Positions 1-8,294 of a stretch of DNA of 64,000 nt are shown piece by piece (the first letter of the stretch is position 1; every line of letters begins with the position of its first letter). The notes below the pieces were generated by a model, which was not told the origin of the DNA, did no database searches, and worked only from the letters and a program-made list of their open reading frames with translations. Both the position numbers and the translations under genes were made by a program. The stretch comes from Planctomycetaceae bacterium (GTDB lineage Bacteria; Planctomycetota; Planctomycetia; Pirellulales; Pirellulaceae): assembly GCA_020638975.1 (NCBI GenBank), contig JACKHN010000035.1:1-64000 (forward strand). The letters run 5' to 3'.

Positions 1-347
1 TCATGGAGACCGCGATCCTTGCGGCCATCAGCGTCGCGATCTCGACACGATTGCCGATGCTCGCGAACTTCATTATCTGCTTTACGATCTACGTGATCGG
101 ACATCTGACGCCGCTACTGGTGCAATCCTCCGTCGAAGGACAGATGTTCGAGGCGGTGGTCTTCGTCGCTCAACTACTCTCGACATTATTCCCCGTCTTG
201 GACCACTTTAGTATCGAAGCAGCCGTAGCCGCGGGTGTCACAGTGCCGTACACGTATCTCGGCTGGGCCCTGCTCTATACCGTAATCTACGGCATGATCG
301 CACTGTTATTAGCGCTGGTCCTGTTCGAAGATCGGGACTTGGCATAG
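1..347 (+). CDS. ABC-type transporter permease, C-terminal fragment
   Basis: This is the 3' end of a gene that begins before the window; the frame is open to base 1, so the ATG at base 3 is probably internal. About 114 residues are visible. They hold three hydrophobic stretches with a short periplasm-type loop between the second and third, and the protein ends in a charged tail (FEDRDLA). A membrane-spanning end with a short acidic terminus fits ABC-2-type permeases that sit next to an ATPase gene, but no diagnostic motif is in view. It runs towards the metal-efflux operon, which is on the other strand, and a mobile-element-like repeat lies between them. The membrane-protein nature is clear; the family assignment is by resemblance only. 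Confidence 0.55.
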   Translation, partial: METAILAAISVAISTRLPMLANFIICFTIYVIGHLTPLLVQSSVEGQMFEAVVFVAQLLSTLFPVLDHFSIEAAVAAGVTVPYTYLGWALLYTVIYGMIALLLALVLFEDRDLA

Positions 348-438
348 TCAGCGTTGGCACCAACGAATAACGACCGCACTACGCTCGAAACTAGTGAGCG
401 TCGCACGGACGTGTAGCGGCTGTGGCGGTCTAATTCCC

Positions 439-573
439 CAGCGCTTTTCAGTTTTTCAATTTGCATGGATTCGTACGACGGCTCGCCGAAGCCGTCGAGC
501 AACGAATTACTGAGTTCGACGGCTTCGGAGAGCCGTCGTACAAATTGACAAGCTTGAACAAAACGAAAACGCT
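439..573. mobile_element. MITE-like palindromic element, copy 1
   Basis: The ends are imperfect inverted repeats: cagcgcttttcag on the left and the complement of gaaaacgct on the right. The core is a long hairpin whose arms contain CGACGGCTTCGGAGAGCCG and its near complement. The element is flanked by an 11-bp direct repeat, gtctaattccc, at 428-438 and 574-584, which looks like a target-site duplication. It contains no coding capacity of its own. A second copy lies at 7879-8193 and a remnant at 32985-33046. The hairpin lies just downstream of the czcA-like gene and could also act in transcript termination or stability. Confidence 0.7.
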
Positions 574-629
574 GTCTAATTCCCAGAGAATCTTGACGAA
601 ACAACGCTGCACTTACCCAAACAACCGCT

Positions 630-3600
630 CTAGTGGGCGTCGGACGGGCTCGAAATGGAAGATTGCGCCGCCGATGTACCCTCAACGAGCGGAATAGCAA
701 CCTTACTCATGCTGATGACCGACTCGCCCGCTGAGCGTCCAAATTGCCAGAAGAGGGCAGGACGCACCAGGAATTCCAGCAGTGTGCTGCTGATCAGACC
801 GCCGATGATCACCGTAGCGACCGGATACAGGATCTCTTTACCAGGTTCGCCAGCGGCAAGTGCCAGCGGCACAAGGCCGATACCCGAAGTTAATGCGGTC
901 ATGAGCACTGGGGCGAGTCGCTCTTGGCCGGCGCGGATGATCATGCTGACAGTCCAGTCCTCGCCTTCGAACTTCACTAAATGCAAATAGTGGTTAATCA
1001 GGAGAATGCCGTTCCGTGAGGCGATTCCACATAAGGAAATGAATCCTACCATGGCCGCAACTGTCAACGTCTGCCCAGTTAGGTAAAGCGCGGCGACGCT
1101 GCCAATAAACGCCATAGGCAGCGCGATCATAACTTGCAATGCGAGATTGACACTGCGAAACATCGTGTACAACAGCATCAGCATCCCGCCAAGCGATAAC
1201 GCAAACAGAATCGCGATCATACGAGAGGCGGATTGCTGGCTTTCAAATTGACCGCCGTACTCGACAAAGTAGCCGCTTGGCAGCGATTGCTCGATGGGCA
1301 CGAGTCGCTGCTTGATCTCTTGCACGACATCTACAAGTCCTCGGTCGGCGACATTGCATTGCAAAACAATCCTCCGACGAACCTGTTCGCGGTTGATTAC
1401 GTTAGGCCCACCGCCGCGATAGATATTGGCGATCGAACCGAGGTTCGTCGTTCCTCCGCTTGGCAAGTGCACCGTCAGTCGCTTCATGGATTCGATATCT
1501 TCTCGATAACGCTCATCCAGTCGTACCAGCAAGTCGAATGTTCTTTGTCCTTCCAGCACTTCCGAAACGACCTCGCCGTTCATCGCGGTCTGAATCAATT
1601 CGGTGACGTCGCCACGTGTCAGACCGAATTGTTTGAGACGATGCCCGTCGATCTCGATGCGCAGCTGCGGTATCGTCACCTGCGGTTCCACTTGAAGGTC
1701 TTTCACGCCGGCAATCCCGGCGATCTCGGCTTTCATTTCAGCAGCTTTCCGGCGTAGCATATCCAAATCGTCACCATACAGCTTGATAGCCACTTGGGCT
1801 TTGACCCCAGAGAGCATGTGAGAAATCAAATGCGACAGTGGTTGCTCGACGCTGATGACGATGCCTGGAATGTCATTCAGACGCAACCGAAGATCCTCTA
1901 GAATTTCCTCTCTCGCGCGCGTGCTGCGGGGATCGAAAGATGCAATCATCTCGGTTGTATTGACGCCTTCCGCGTGTTCATCGAGTTCTGCTCGACCGGT
2001 CTTGCTGACCAGAGTCTGTAGATCCTCGACTTCACCGAGACGGCGTTGCACGGTCGCCGCAATCTCGTTGGACTTCTGTAGAGACGTTCCAGGTGGCAGG
2101 AGAACGTTTAGTTGAACGGCACCTTCATTGAACGGCGGAAGGAAATCACTTTCCAGTTGCCACATCCCGACACCGGCCGCGAATACCGCCAACGTGGCGA
2201 GTGCCAACACTAACGGAGGCTGGCTAACGCTACCTCGGATCAATATGCCAGCCAATCGCTTCAGCCCTCTGAGCACGAAGCTTTCTCGTTCGTCGGCCAT
2301 GAACTTCGCACGGTGCAGCAACCAATAGGACAGAACGGGCGTCACTGTCAGCGAAACAACCAGCGAGGAAAGGATCGACACGATGTACGCGATACCCAGC
2401 GGAGTAAACAGCCGCCCTTCCATGCCACCCAGTGCAAACAACGGAATGAAAACGAGCACTACAATCAGCGTACCGAAGACAATCGAGTTGCGAATTTCGA
2501 CGCTGGCACGAAACACAACGAGCAGTGGCGGTTGAGGTGAAGCACAGTGACGGTTCTCTCGCAGTCGGCGGAAGATGTTCTCAACATCGACGATCGCGTC
2601 GTCCACCAACTCGCCAATCGCGACGGCTAGCCCGCCCAGAGTCATGGTGTTGATGGATAGATCGAACCACTTGAAGACAAGGCCGGTGATCACGAGCGAC
2701 AGTGGTATCGCCGTCAAGGTGATAAAGGTCGTGCGGAAGTTCAGTAGAAATACGAACAGGATGATGACGACGAGGATGCTGCCGTCACGCAATGCCTCGA
2801 CGACGTTCGCAATCGCCAAGTCGATGAACGCCTTTTGCTGGTAGAGGTTGGGTTCCAAGTGTAGATCGCTCGGCAAACTCGCCTCAAGCTTCGCGAACAT
2901 CTGATTCACTGCTTCGCTAACTGCGCGAGTGTCGGCCCCCGGTTGTTTGTTAATGGTCAGCACGACTGCGGGAGTACTGAGCGACAAGAGCGGCGAGTCA
3001 AGAGCCGATCCGTCAGAGTTCAGGCCCTGGACGCTTAACTCGCCGCCCGTACCTCTCATCACCACTGCGCTATCGCCGCGTTTCACCTGCGCGCCCTCTA
3101 CCACTTGTGCCACATGGCTCAGCAAGACCGATCGACCGTCACGATGCTTGACAACCACATCCTCCAGTTGTCTGGCGTTTCCAATTCGTCCTAATGCGCG
3201 GACGAGCAGTTCGTTGGGGCCCTGCTCGTCGAGATAGCCACCGGTTGCATTCTGATTGCTGCTCTCCAGAGCCGCTTTCACTTCGTGCAGCGTTACGCCG
3301 TACTTCAGCAAAAGGTCGGGATTGACGAGGACTTGAAACTGCTTCCGTTCGCCGCCCATCACAAACACTTGCGATACACCAGGGATCGTCAGCAATTGCT
3401 GTCGTACGACCCAGTCGGCAAGAGTTCGCTGCTCCATCGGCGACGTTGTGCGATGCACTTCTAGCCGCTCGCCGTTTCGCACAATCGTGAACCAGCGACC
3501 AGCTTCATGATCGTCAATAGCCCAACGCGTGCCGAAATCCTCTAAGTGTACGACGGACGCATCTGGCAGATACACATCGTGCGTGCTGAATGCTGCGATG

Positions 3601-4133
3601 AGTTGTTCGGTCAGCTTTTGATCGTTCAGATCGGAAGCAACTTGACCATCGATGTCGAACATCAACGTTTCGGATGTTGGTCGACTGTACATCCCTGCCA
3701 AAATGATTTGGCCCATGATTGACGAAATCGGAGCGAGTTGCGGTCGGACGCCGGTAGGGAGTCGATCGGTGGCTAACGCGATCCGCTCGTTCACGATTTG
3801 TCGATCATTGTAGATATCGGTGCCCCAGTCGAACTCGACATAAATGACCGAGATGCCAACACCGGAGGAGGTCCGCACGGCTTGCACGCCGGTGGCCCCG
3901 TTCAATGCAGTCTCCAACGGGAACGTTACGAGCGTCTCGACTTCCTCGGGAGCAAGTCCGGGAGCTTCGGTCATCACGACCACGCGCGGTCGATTCAAAT
4001 CGGGAAACACGTCGATCGGCAGGCTAGTAATCTGCCAACTGCCGTAGACGAGCAAGAAGATGGCGAGCGTTGCAACCAACGCACGATTCTGTAATGCAAA
4101 GCGGATAACGCTGTTGAGTAGAGAGGAAAGCAT
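630..4133 (-). CDS. Heavy-metal efflux RND pump (CusA/CzcA family)
   Basis: Inner-membrane proton/metal antiporter subunit of a tripartite efflux complex. The N-terminus shows TM1 followed by LPIDVFPDLNRPRV, typical of the heavy-metal branch of the RND family. TM4 carries AVAIGELVDDAIVDVEN, with the acidic residues used for proton relay. The TM-rich middle and C-terminal halves are complete. At 1,167 residues it is longer than the usual 1,030-1,060. The excess is mainly an insertion of about 60-70 residues (roughly 3430-3690) in the porter domain, between AGMYSRP and the family motif MEQRTLADWVVR. The gene is last in the operon, 64 bp after the adaptor. The start follows a GAAGGA-like site. 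The metal cannot be read from the sequence; the His-rich partners suggest divalent cations such as Zn, Co or Cu. Confidence 0.93.
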   Translation of the reverse strand: MLSSLLNSVIRFALQNRALVATLAIFLLVYGSWQITSLPIDVFPDLNRPRVVVMTEAPGLAPEEVETLVTFPLETALNGATGVQAVRTSSGVGISVIYVEFDWGTDIYNDRQIVNERIALATDRLPTGVRPQLAPISSIMGQIILAGMYSRPTSETLMFDIDGQVASDLNDQKLTEQLIAAFSTHDVYLPDASVVHLEDFGTRWAIDDHEAGRWFTIVRNGERLEVHRTTSPMEQRTLADWVVRQQLLTIPGVSQVFVMGGERKQFQVLVNPDLLLKYGVTLHEVKAALESSNQNATGGYLDEQGPNELLVRALGRIGNARQLEDVVVKHRDGRSVLLSHVAQVVEGAQVKRGDSAVVMRGTGGELSVQGLNSDGSALDSPLLSLSTPAVVLTINKQPGADTRAVSEAVNQMFAKLEASLPSDLHLEPNLYQQKAFIDLAIANVVEALRDGSILVVIILFVFLLNFRTTFITLTAIPLSLVITGLVFKWFDLSINTMTLGGLAVAIGELVDDAIVDVENIFRRLRENRHCASPQPPLLVVFRASVEIRNSIVFGTLIVVLVFIPLFALGGMEGRLFTPLGIAYIVSILSSLVVSLTVTPVLSYWLLHRAKFMADERESFVLRGLKRLAGILIRGSVSQPPLVLALATLAVFAAGVGMWQLESDFLPPFNEGAVQLNVLLPPGTSLQKSNEIAATVQRRLGEVEDLQTLVSKTGRAELDEHAEGVNTTEMIASFDPRSTRAREEILEDLRLRLNDIPGIVISVEQPLSHLISHMLSGVKAQVAIKLYGDDLDMLRRKAAEMKAEIAGIAGVKDLQVEPQVTIPQLRIEIDGHRLKQFGLTRGDVTELIQTAMNGEVVSEVLEGQRTFDLLVRLDERYREDIESMKRLTVHLPSGGTTNLGSIANIYRGGGPNVINREQVRRRIVLQCNVADRGLVDVVQEIKQRLVPIEQSLPSGYFVEYGGQFESQQSASRMIAILFALSLGGMLMLLYTMFRSVNLALQVMIALPMAFIGSVAALYLTGQTLTVAAMVGFISLCGIASRNGILLINHYLHLVKFEGEDWTVSMIIRAGQERLAPVLMTALTSGIGLVPLALAAGEPGKEILYPVATVIIGGLISSTLLEFLVRPALFWQFGRSAGESVISMSKVAIPLVEGTSAAQSSISSPSDAH

Positions 4134-4197
4134 TACGGCGCAAGATCCTTCAGAGGAGTGGAGTGCGGAATGGCAGAATTCGTCGTTATTATTTCAC

Positions 4198-5595
4198 TCA
4201 GTGCGTATGCCCTGCATGCGGGTCAACACCTCCACCAGTTCGGTTCTTCAAAGCCAAGTTCATCTGATAGGCACCGGACATAGCCAGTGTCGTGCCGCTC
4301 AACTTGCCGTCGTTTTCAATCACGGCGGTATCGCGGTCTCGGTAGACCAGATGGACAGCGACTCGATCGAAGTGGTCGCCGTTCTGCTGGAACACAAACG
4401 ACTCGGCACCATCTTCGGCGACCGCTTCGATGGGGAGGACGATCTGGTTTTCCAAGGGCGCGGCGGTCGGAATCTTGACTTCCATGCGTTGTCCCGGTCG
4501 GTACTTCCAGGCCACGAAGCGGTGCGAGTCGCGTTGTTCGTCGCGTACCAAGTTGTTTGGAAGATTCATATAGAACTTCAACGCTCTTGAGTTCGGATCG
4601 ACATGATCGGCGACGTAGAACACTTGCAGTTTCTGCGCCTCGGGATGCCGCTGACCACTGGCGACTTGCGAGACCGCGATCTTCCAACCTTCGCGCGCGG
4701 CTTGCATCAGTCGCTCGGCATCGTCTTCAAAAGCCTGGCCTTCGACATACAGCAGGCAATGGTCCGCCAGTACGCCAAGCGTATCGCCCGCCGATACATG
4801 CTGACCACGCTGCACATCAACTCGCTGTACATGAAAAACGTGGTCAGCCGCTTCATGGTCGCCGTCGTCCTCAAACGGAGGAGCGGTAACGGTCAATGAT
4901 TGCAGCAACGTTCGCGTCTTAACGATCTCGTCGATCTGGTCGTCGTTCAAACCATGCAAAAGCAAGCCTTGCCTTTGGGCGTGGATCATTGCTTCAATTT
5001 TCAGCCGCTCGTAGTCCTGCTCGACAACGCGACGACCGGCAATCACTCCCTCACCAACCGCCGACAGTCGCTTGATCTCGTTCTGAATTACATCCAGCTC
5101 CTGAGCAGACTGCAAAAATGTTCGCTGCGCCGTGACGAGATCTTCGTGCGTAAGTCGCAGTGTGAACAACCGTTCGCCAGGTTGGACCACCTCGCCTTCG
5201 ATCATATAGATGTGCGTGACGATGCCGGTGAACGGAGCCGTCAGTTGCACTTGCGAGCGTCCGGGCCGTTCGGTCACGATCGCGGGAACGGTGATCGTGC
5301 GAACGAACGACTGTGGCAAGACGAGTCGCGTACGGAGCCCGACGTTCTTCCACGCTGCCGCACTCAACTCGATAGCGCTCGCGTCGTCGTGGCCTTCATG
5401 CTGCGGCGGGCCATGATCGTGCGCGTGCGCACGATCATCGTGAGCATGGCCCCCATCGGGATGTTCGACCGCTGGCTCGGGTTGAATTAGCGGCATCCAT
5501 TGCCTGCGGGTCAAGCCGATGCCAATCGTGGCAATCACAATCACGGCAAGGATCATTGGCGCGCGACCGGTCGATCGCGACTCATTGGCGTTCAT
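4198..5595 (-). CDS. Metal-efflux periplasmic adaptor (CusB/CzcB type), His-rich
   Basis: Membrane-fusion protein that links the inner-membrane pump to the outer-membrane channel. It has an N-terminal membrane anchor (about residues 13-29). A histidine/aspartate-rich segment follows (about 44-70, with repeats such as HAHDDRAHAHDHG), then a lipoyl/barrel-sandwich half (QLTAPFTGIV), an alpha-helical hairpin, the second barrel half and the C-terminal membrane-proximal domain. The protein ends in another His cluster (DPHAGHTH). These His clusters are probable metal-binding sites at the entry to the complex. The start is supported by a GGAGAG site upstream. It lies 95 bp after the small lipoprotein gene and 64 bp before the pump gene, in one operon. 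Confidence 0.9.
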   Translation of the reverse strand: MNANESRSTGRAPMILAVIVIATIGIGLTRRQWMPLIQPEPAVEHPDGGHAHDDRAHAHDHGPPQHEGHDDASAIELSAAAWKNVGLRTRLVLPQSFVRTITVPAIVTERPGRSQVQLTAPFTGIVTHIYMIEGEVVQPGERLFTLRLTHEDLVTAQRTFLQSAQELDVIQNEIKRLSAVGEGVIAGRRVVEQDYERLKIEAMIHAQRQGLLLHGLNDDQIDEIVKTRTLLQSLTVTAPPFEDDGDHEAADHVFHVQRVDVQRGQHVSAGDTLGVLADHCLLYVEGQAFEDDAERLMQAAREGWKIAVSQVASGQRHPEAQKLQVFYVADHVDPNSRALKFYMNLPNNLVRDEQRDSHRFVAWKYRPGQRMEVKIPTAAPLENQIVLPIEAVAEDGAESFVFQQNGDHFDRVAVHLVYRDRDTAVIENDGKLSGTTLAMSGAYQMNLALKNRTGGGVDPHAGHTH

Positions 5596-5690
5596 CGAAT
5601 AGCTCTCCAGACGTTGCGTTAAAGACGATTAGGATGTGGCTCGCGCAAAGCGCAAGCGCAACCGTTGGTCACTTCAGCGCAGTGCCGCTT

Positions 5691-6131
5691 TTAGACTTGC
5701 AAGATGTGCAGCGCAAGATGAGTTCGTCGTAACGCTACGCCAGATCGTGCAGGTGCAACCTCGTATGCAAGCGACGATTCTTGCTGGGTCGAGGTCGGCG
5801 GGAAAAGACTCGCGACGGTCAGCCACGACATCTCATTTGCTTCCTCGATGGCTGCTCCCCATCGGGGCGAGATGGCGACGAACTTACAGTCTTCGCCTGA
5901 GCATTCGTGTGAGTGCCGCTCTTCATGACAATCACTCAGCGTCAACGCCGACGAGGTGACGTGCAGAACGACCGAAGCAAAGGGGTGATCGTGACCATCA
6001 CAGTCGCCGGCGTGCGTTTCCTTCAACTCACAACCACTCGAATCACACGCGTGCGCGTGGTGGAAGCAGCACCCAAATCCCATGTGGATCAGGAGCAAGA
6101 GCGTTGTGAGTTGTGGCAGCGGATACCGCAT
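5691..6131 (-). CDS. Small His/Cys-rich exported protein in the metal-efflux operon
   Basis: I recognise no family. The preferred start (base 6131) follows AGGAA and gives MRYPLPQLTTLLLLIHMGFGC, a plausible lipoprotein signal with Cys at its end; an in-frame ATG at 6161 would add ten residues. Directly after the signal come CCFHHAHACDSSGC and further His/Cys/Asp clusters (GDCDGHDH, CHEERHSHECSGEDC), suggesting metal binding in the periplasm. The C-terminal half has no such residues. It lies between the TolC-type gene and the adaptor gene, on the same strand, so a metal-chaperone or sensing role for the pump is a reasonable inference but is not shown. Confidence 0.75.
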   Translation of the reverse strand: MRYPLPQLTTLLLLIHMGFGCCFHHAHACDSSGCELKETHAGDCDGHDHPFASVVLHVTSSALTLSDCHEERHSHECSGEDCKFVAISPRWGAAIEEANEMSWLTVASLFPPTSTQQESSLAYEVAPARSGVALRRTHLALHILQV

Positions 6132-6210
6132 GGACCGTTCCTGAAATGAATCGCCATACATCTAATAGTCGGCGTCGCAGCTTGATCCGTCAATAGTAGA
6201 AGCGTTTAGA

Positions 6211-7653
6211 CTATGGCATTCGGGCTTCTAAACTGTCTTTTAGCAGCAACCCTTCGATCTCAACCGTCGCCGCCCACAACTCGCCGAGGGCTTCGATATA
6301 GGCGAGATTCGTCTGCGAGAACGTCGTCTGAGCAGTTAGCAGATCCAGATACGCGATCTCCCCCCCCTCGTATCCGCGTTGGACAAATTCTAACGTTGTG
6401 CGGTAGTTGTCAAGAATCCCATCCGCCTTTGAATAGTCCTCGACCTGATTGCGAGCGTTGGCATACCGTTGATAGACCGTTGCTAAGCGACGCTGCAGGC
6501 TGAGTTCGACGGTAGCCACAGCGTGTTCGGCTGCCACCAATTGCGATTCAGCTTCTCGTATGCCGCCCTGGTTTCGATTCAACCAAGGAATCGGCATCGT
6601 GACTTGGAGGTTACCGTTGCTGCTTCCGGTGCCATTGTCACTCTGAAACACCGCCTGGATGTCGATGTTTGGAATCGGTTCCGCGTAGGCGCGATCAATG
6701 GCCCATTGAGCCCGCTCGACTTCTGCGACCGCGGCCGCGATTTCTGGACTCTCGACAAGCAATCGTTGCAACGTTTCGTTTTGATCGATTTGCGAGGTAA
6801 TGGTCTCGACATCACCGACCAAAGGACGCAGCGTTACGCCGGGTGTACCAAGGACGGCAGTGAGCCGCGTCCAGGCGGCTTCGTGCATGTTCGTGGCGTT
6901 CTTGCTGAGGAGTTGTGCCATCTGCAACGCGCCGCGTCCTCGGATCACATCGACCTGACTGACCTCGGCTGCTTTGTATAAAGCTTCGGCCGTTTTATAG
7001 GCGTCGTCGGCGATCGCGACCAATCGCTCCGCCACTTCGACGCGACGCTGTGCAATCAAAACGTCGTAGTACCCAAGCCGGACGTCGGTCAATACGCGCT
7101 GCTCTTGAGCAAATGCCAACTGCTCGGCCTTGAGAATCTCCTGGTCGACCACGGCTCGGTTGAGACTCAGTTTGTGTCCGCGCACAATTTCTTGGCCAAT
7201 GTAGACACCTTGCTGTTCGGCAACACCATGGCTACTCAGTTGCTGCCCCGCATATCCTAGAACCGTATTGGGATACAAACCAACCTGGACCCATTTACCG
7301 CGCGCCGCATTCACTCTAGCTCGGGCTTCCGTCAACGATGGATTGGTGGCCAACGCGATCTCCTCGAGTTGTTCCAAACTCAGATCACCGCCCCACGGTG
7401 CGTCGTGCTGCGGGTTGGGAGCCGGCATGATTGTTTCTGAATCGATAGCCAGTGCTGGCAAGGGTTCGTCGCCGGGCTGTGCGTATGCGACCGGTTGGAC
7501 GTTCGCTGTGACCGCTGGCGTTCGAGTGAGTGGACGCTGCTGTTCCGTCTGTGCAACGCCAAAGCTGACTGATCCGTCGTGAGTGAATAGCGGCACTTGG
7601 CAGCCGACCGACAGGAAAAGACAGACCACAAGGGTAATGCGGACAATAGTCAT
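6211..7653 (-). CDS. TolC-family outer-membrane channel (CusC/CzcC type)
   Basis: Outer-membrane exit duct of the metal-efflux complex. The 480-residue protein starts with a hydrophobic signal ending in VGCQ, a probable lipobox. After a low-complexity stretch come two outer-membrane-efflux-protein repeats rich in long amphipathic helices (LEEIALATNPSLTEARARV near residue 95; a second from about 300). Lengths and helix layout match the family. It is the first gene of the minus-strand operon, followed after about 80 bp by the small His/Cys-rich gene, then adaptor and pump. No strong Shine-Dalgarno site precedes the ATG. Promoter and any metal-responsive operator should lie in 7654-7870, before the repeat element. 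Confidence 0.9.
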   Translation of the reverse strand: MTIVRITLVVCLFLSVGCQVPLFTHDGSVSFGVAQTEQQRPLTRTPAVTANVQPVAYAQPGDEPLPALAIDSETIMPAPNPQHDAPWGGDLSLEQLEEIALATNPSLTEARARVNAARGKWVQVGLYPNTVLGYAGQQLSSHGVAEQQGVYIGQEIVRGHKLSLNRAVVDQEILKAEQLAFAQEQRVLTDVRLGYYDVLIAQRRVEVAERLVAIADDAYKTAEALYKAAEVSQVDVIRGRGALQMAQLLSKNATNMHEAAWTRLTAVLGTPGVTLRPLVGDVETITSQIDQNETLQRLLVESPEIAAAVAEVERAQWAIDRAYAEPIPNIDIQAVFQSDNGTGSSNGNLQVTMPIPWLNRNQGGIREAESQLVAAEHAVATVELSLQRRLATVYQRYANARNQVEDYSKADGILDNYRTTLEFVQRGYEGGEIAYLDLLTAQTTFSQTNLAYIEALGELWAATVEIEGLLLKDSLEARMP

Positions 7654-7878
7654 GAGTGAGTTTCCATCGGATTCCGGGTCAGTGGTCAGTTACGGACGAC
7701 CGAAAGCGATAGCAGAGGTGAGGCGAGACGGGTATTTGGTAGGGTGGGACAACTCATTGCCGAGGTACTGGCACCGAGTTTGGGTTCATCCCTTTATCCG
7801 TTATCGTCGTCGCGGTTGTAGAGCTTGAACCAATCGTGACAGTGGTAAGACGTGTCTTGCGGCAACTCGCTGCCTGAA

Positions 7879-8193
7879 CAGGGCTTTCAGTTTTTCAATT
7901 TGAAGGGATTCGTACGACGGCTCTCCGAAGCCGTCGAGCAACGAATTACTTTGTACGACGGCTTCGGAGAGCCAAGGCTTTTAACATGTTTAGGACGACC
8001 ATTGAGTGGTGGTTGTGCTGGGAGAATAAGCCCGATAGGGCTGACACAACCCTTGCCGGGGCTTTCCGCCCCGGCAGAAGTTGTTGCGACCCTCTGGGCC
8101 GGTGAGACTATGCCCCTCTCCAAAGATGGTAAAAGGCCTGGCTTCGGAGAGCCGTCGTACAACGTGTCCAGATTGAACAGAACGAAAGCCCTG
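7879..8193. mobile_element. MITE-like palindromic element, copy 2 (interrupted)
   Basis: Same family as 439-573. The left end agggctttcagtttttcaa is mirrored by the right end (complement of gaacgaaagccct). A 10-bp direct repeat, gctgcctgaa, flanks it at 7869-7878 and 8194-8203. The core hairpin arm containing ggcttcggagagcc occurs twice (7960-7973 and 8140-8153) because another element has inserted into it. Confidence 0.7.
7974..8139. mobile_element. Nested 166-bp element inside MITE copy 2
   Basis: The ends aaggcttttaacat and (complement) aggccttttaccat match at 11 of 14 positions. The segment is bracketed by a 14-bp direct repeat, ggcttcggagagcc, which occurs only once at the matching place in copy 1. 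Internally there is a GC-rich hairpin, TTGCCGGGGC...GCCCCGGCA. It has no coding capacity. Interpretation as an insertion with target duplication is inference. Confidence 0.55.
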
Positions 8194-8294
8194 GCTGCCT
8201 GAAGACGTCTCTTTATTCCAGTTGCGACTTGGTTTAGGATCTTGGACTCCATGTAGTTCATGCACCAACGGAAATGCTGTCGTAGAGGAATCTT

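Larger units (their letters stand above)
7654..8294. other. Divergent intergenic region, 641 bp
   Basis: No convincing gene is visible. The region separates the minus-strand metal-efflux operon from the plus-strand YeiH-family gene. About half of it (7879-8193) is a MITE-like element with a second element nested inside. The remaining 225 bp on the operon side and about 100 bp on the transporter side must carry both promoters; I saw no clear sigma-70 match. Confidence 0.6.

Noticed and set aside
461..697. Small plus-strand frame after the permease fragment
   Set aside because: Lies over the MITE hairpin and the 3' end of the pump gene; its translation is encoded by the repeat itself.
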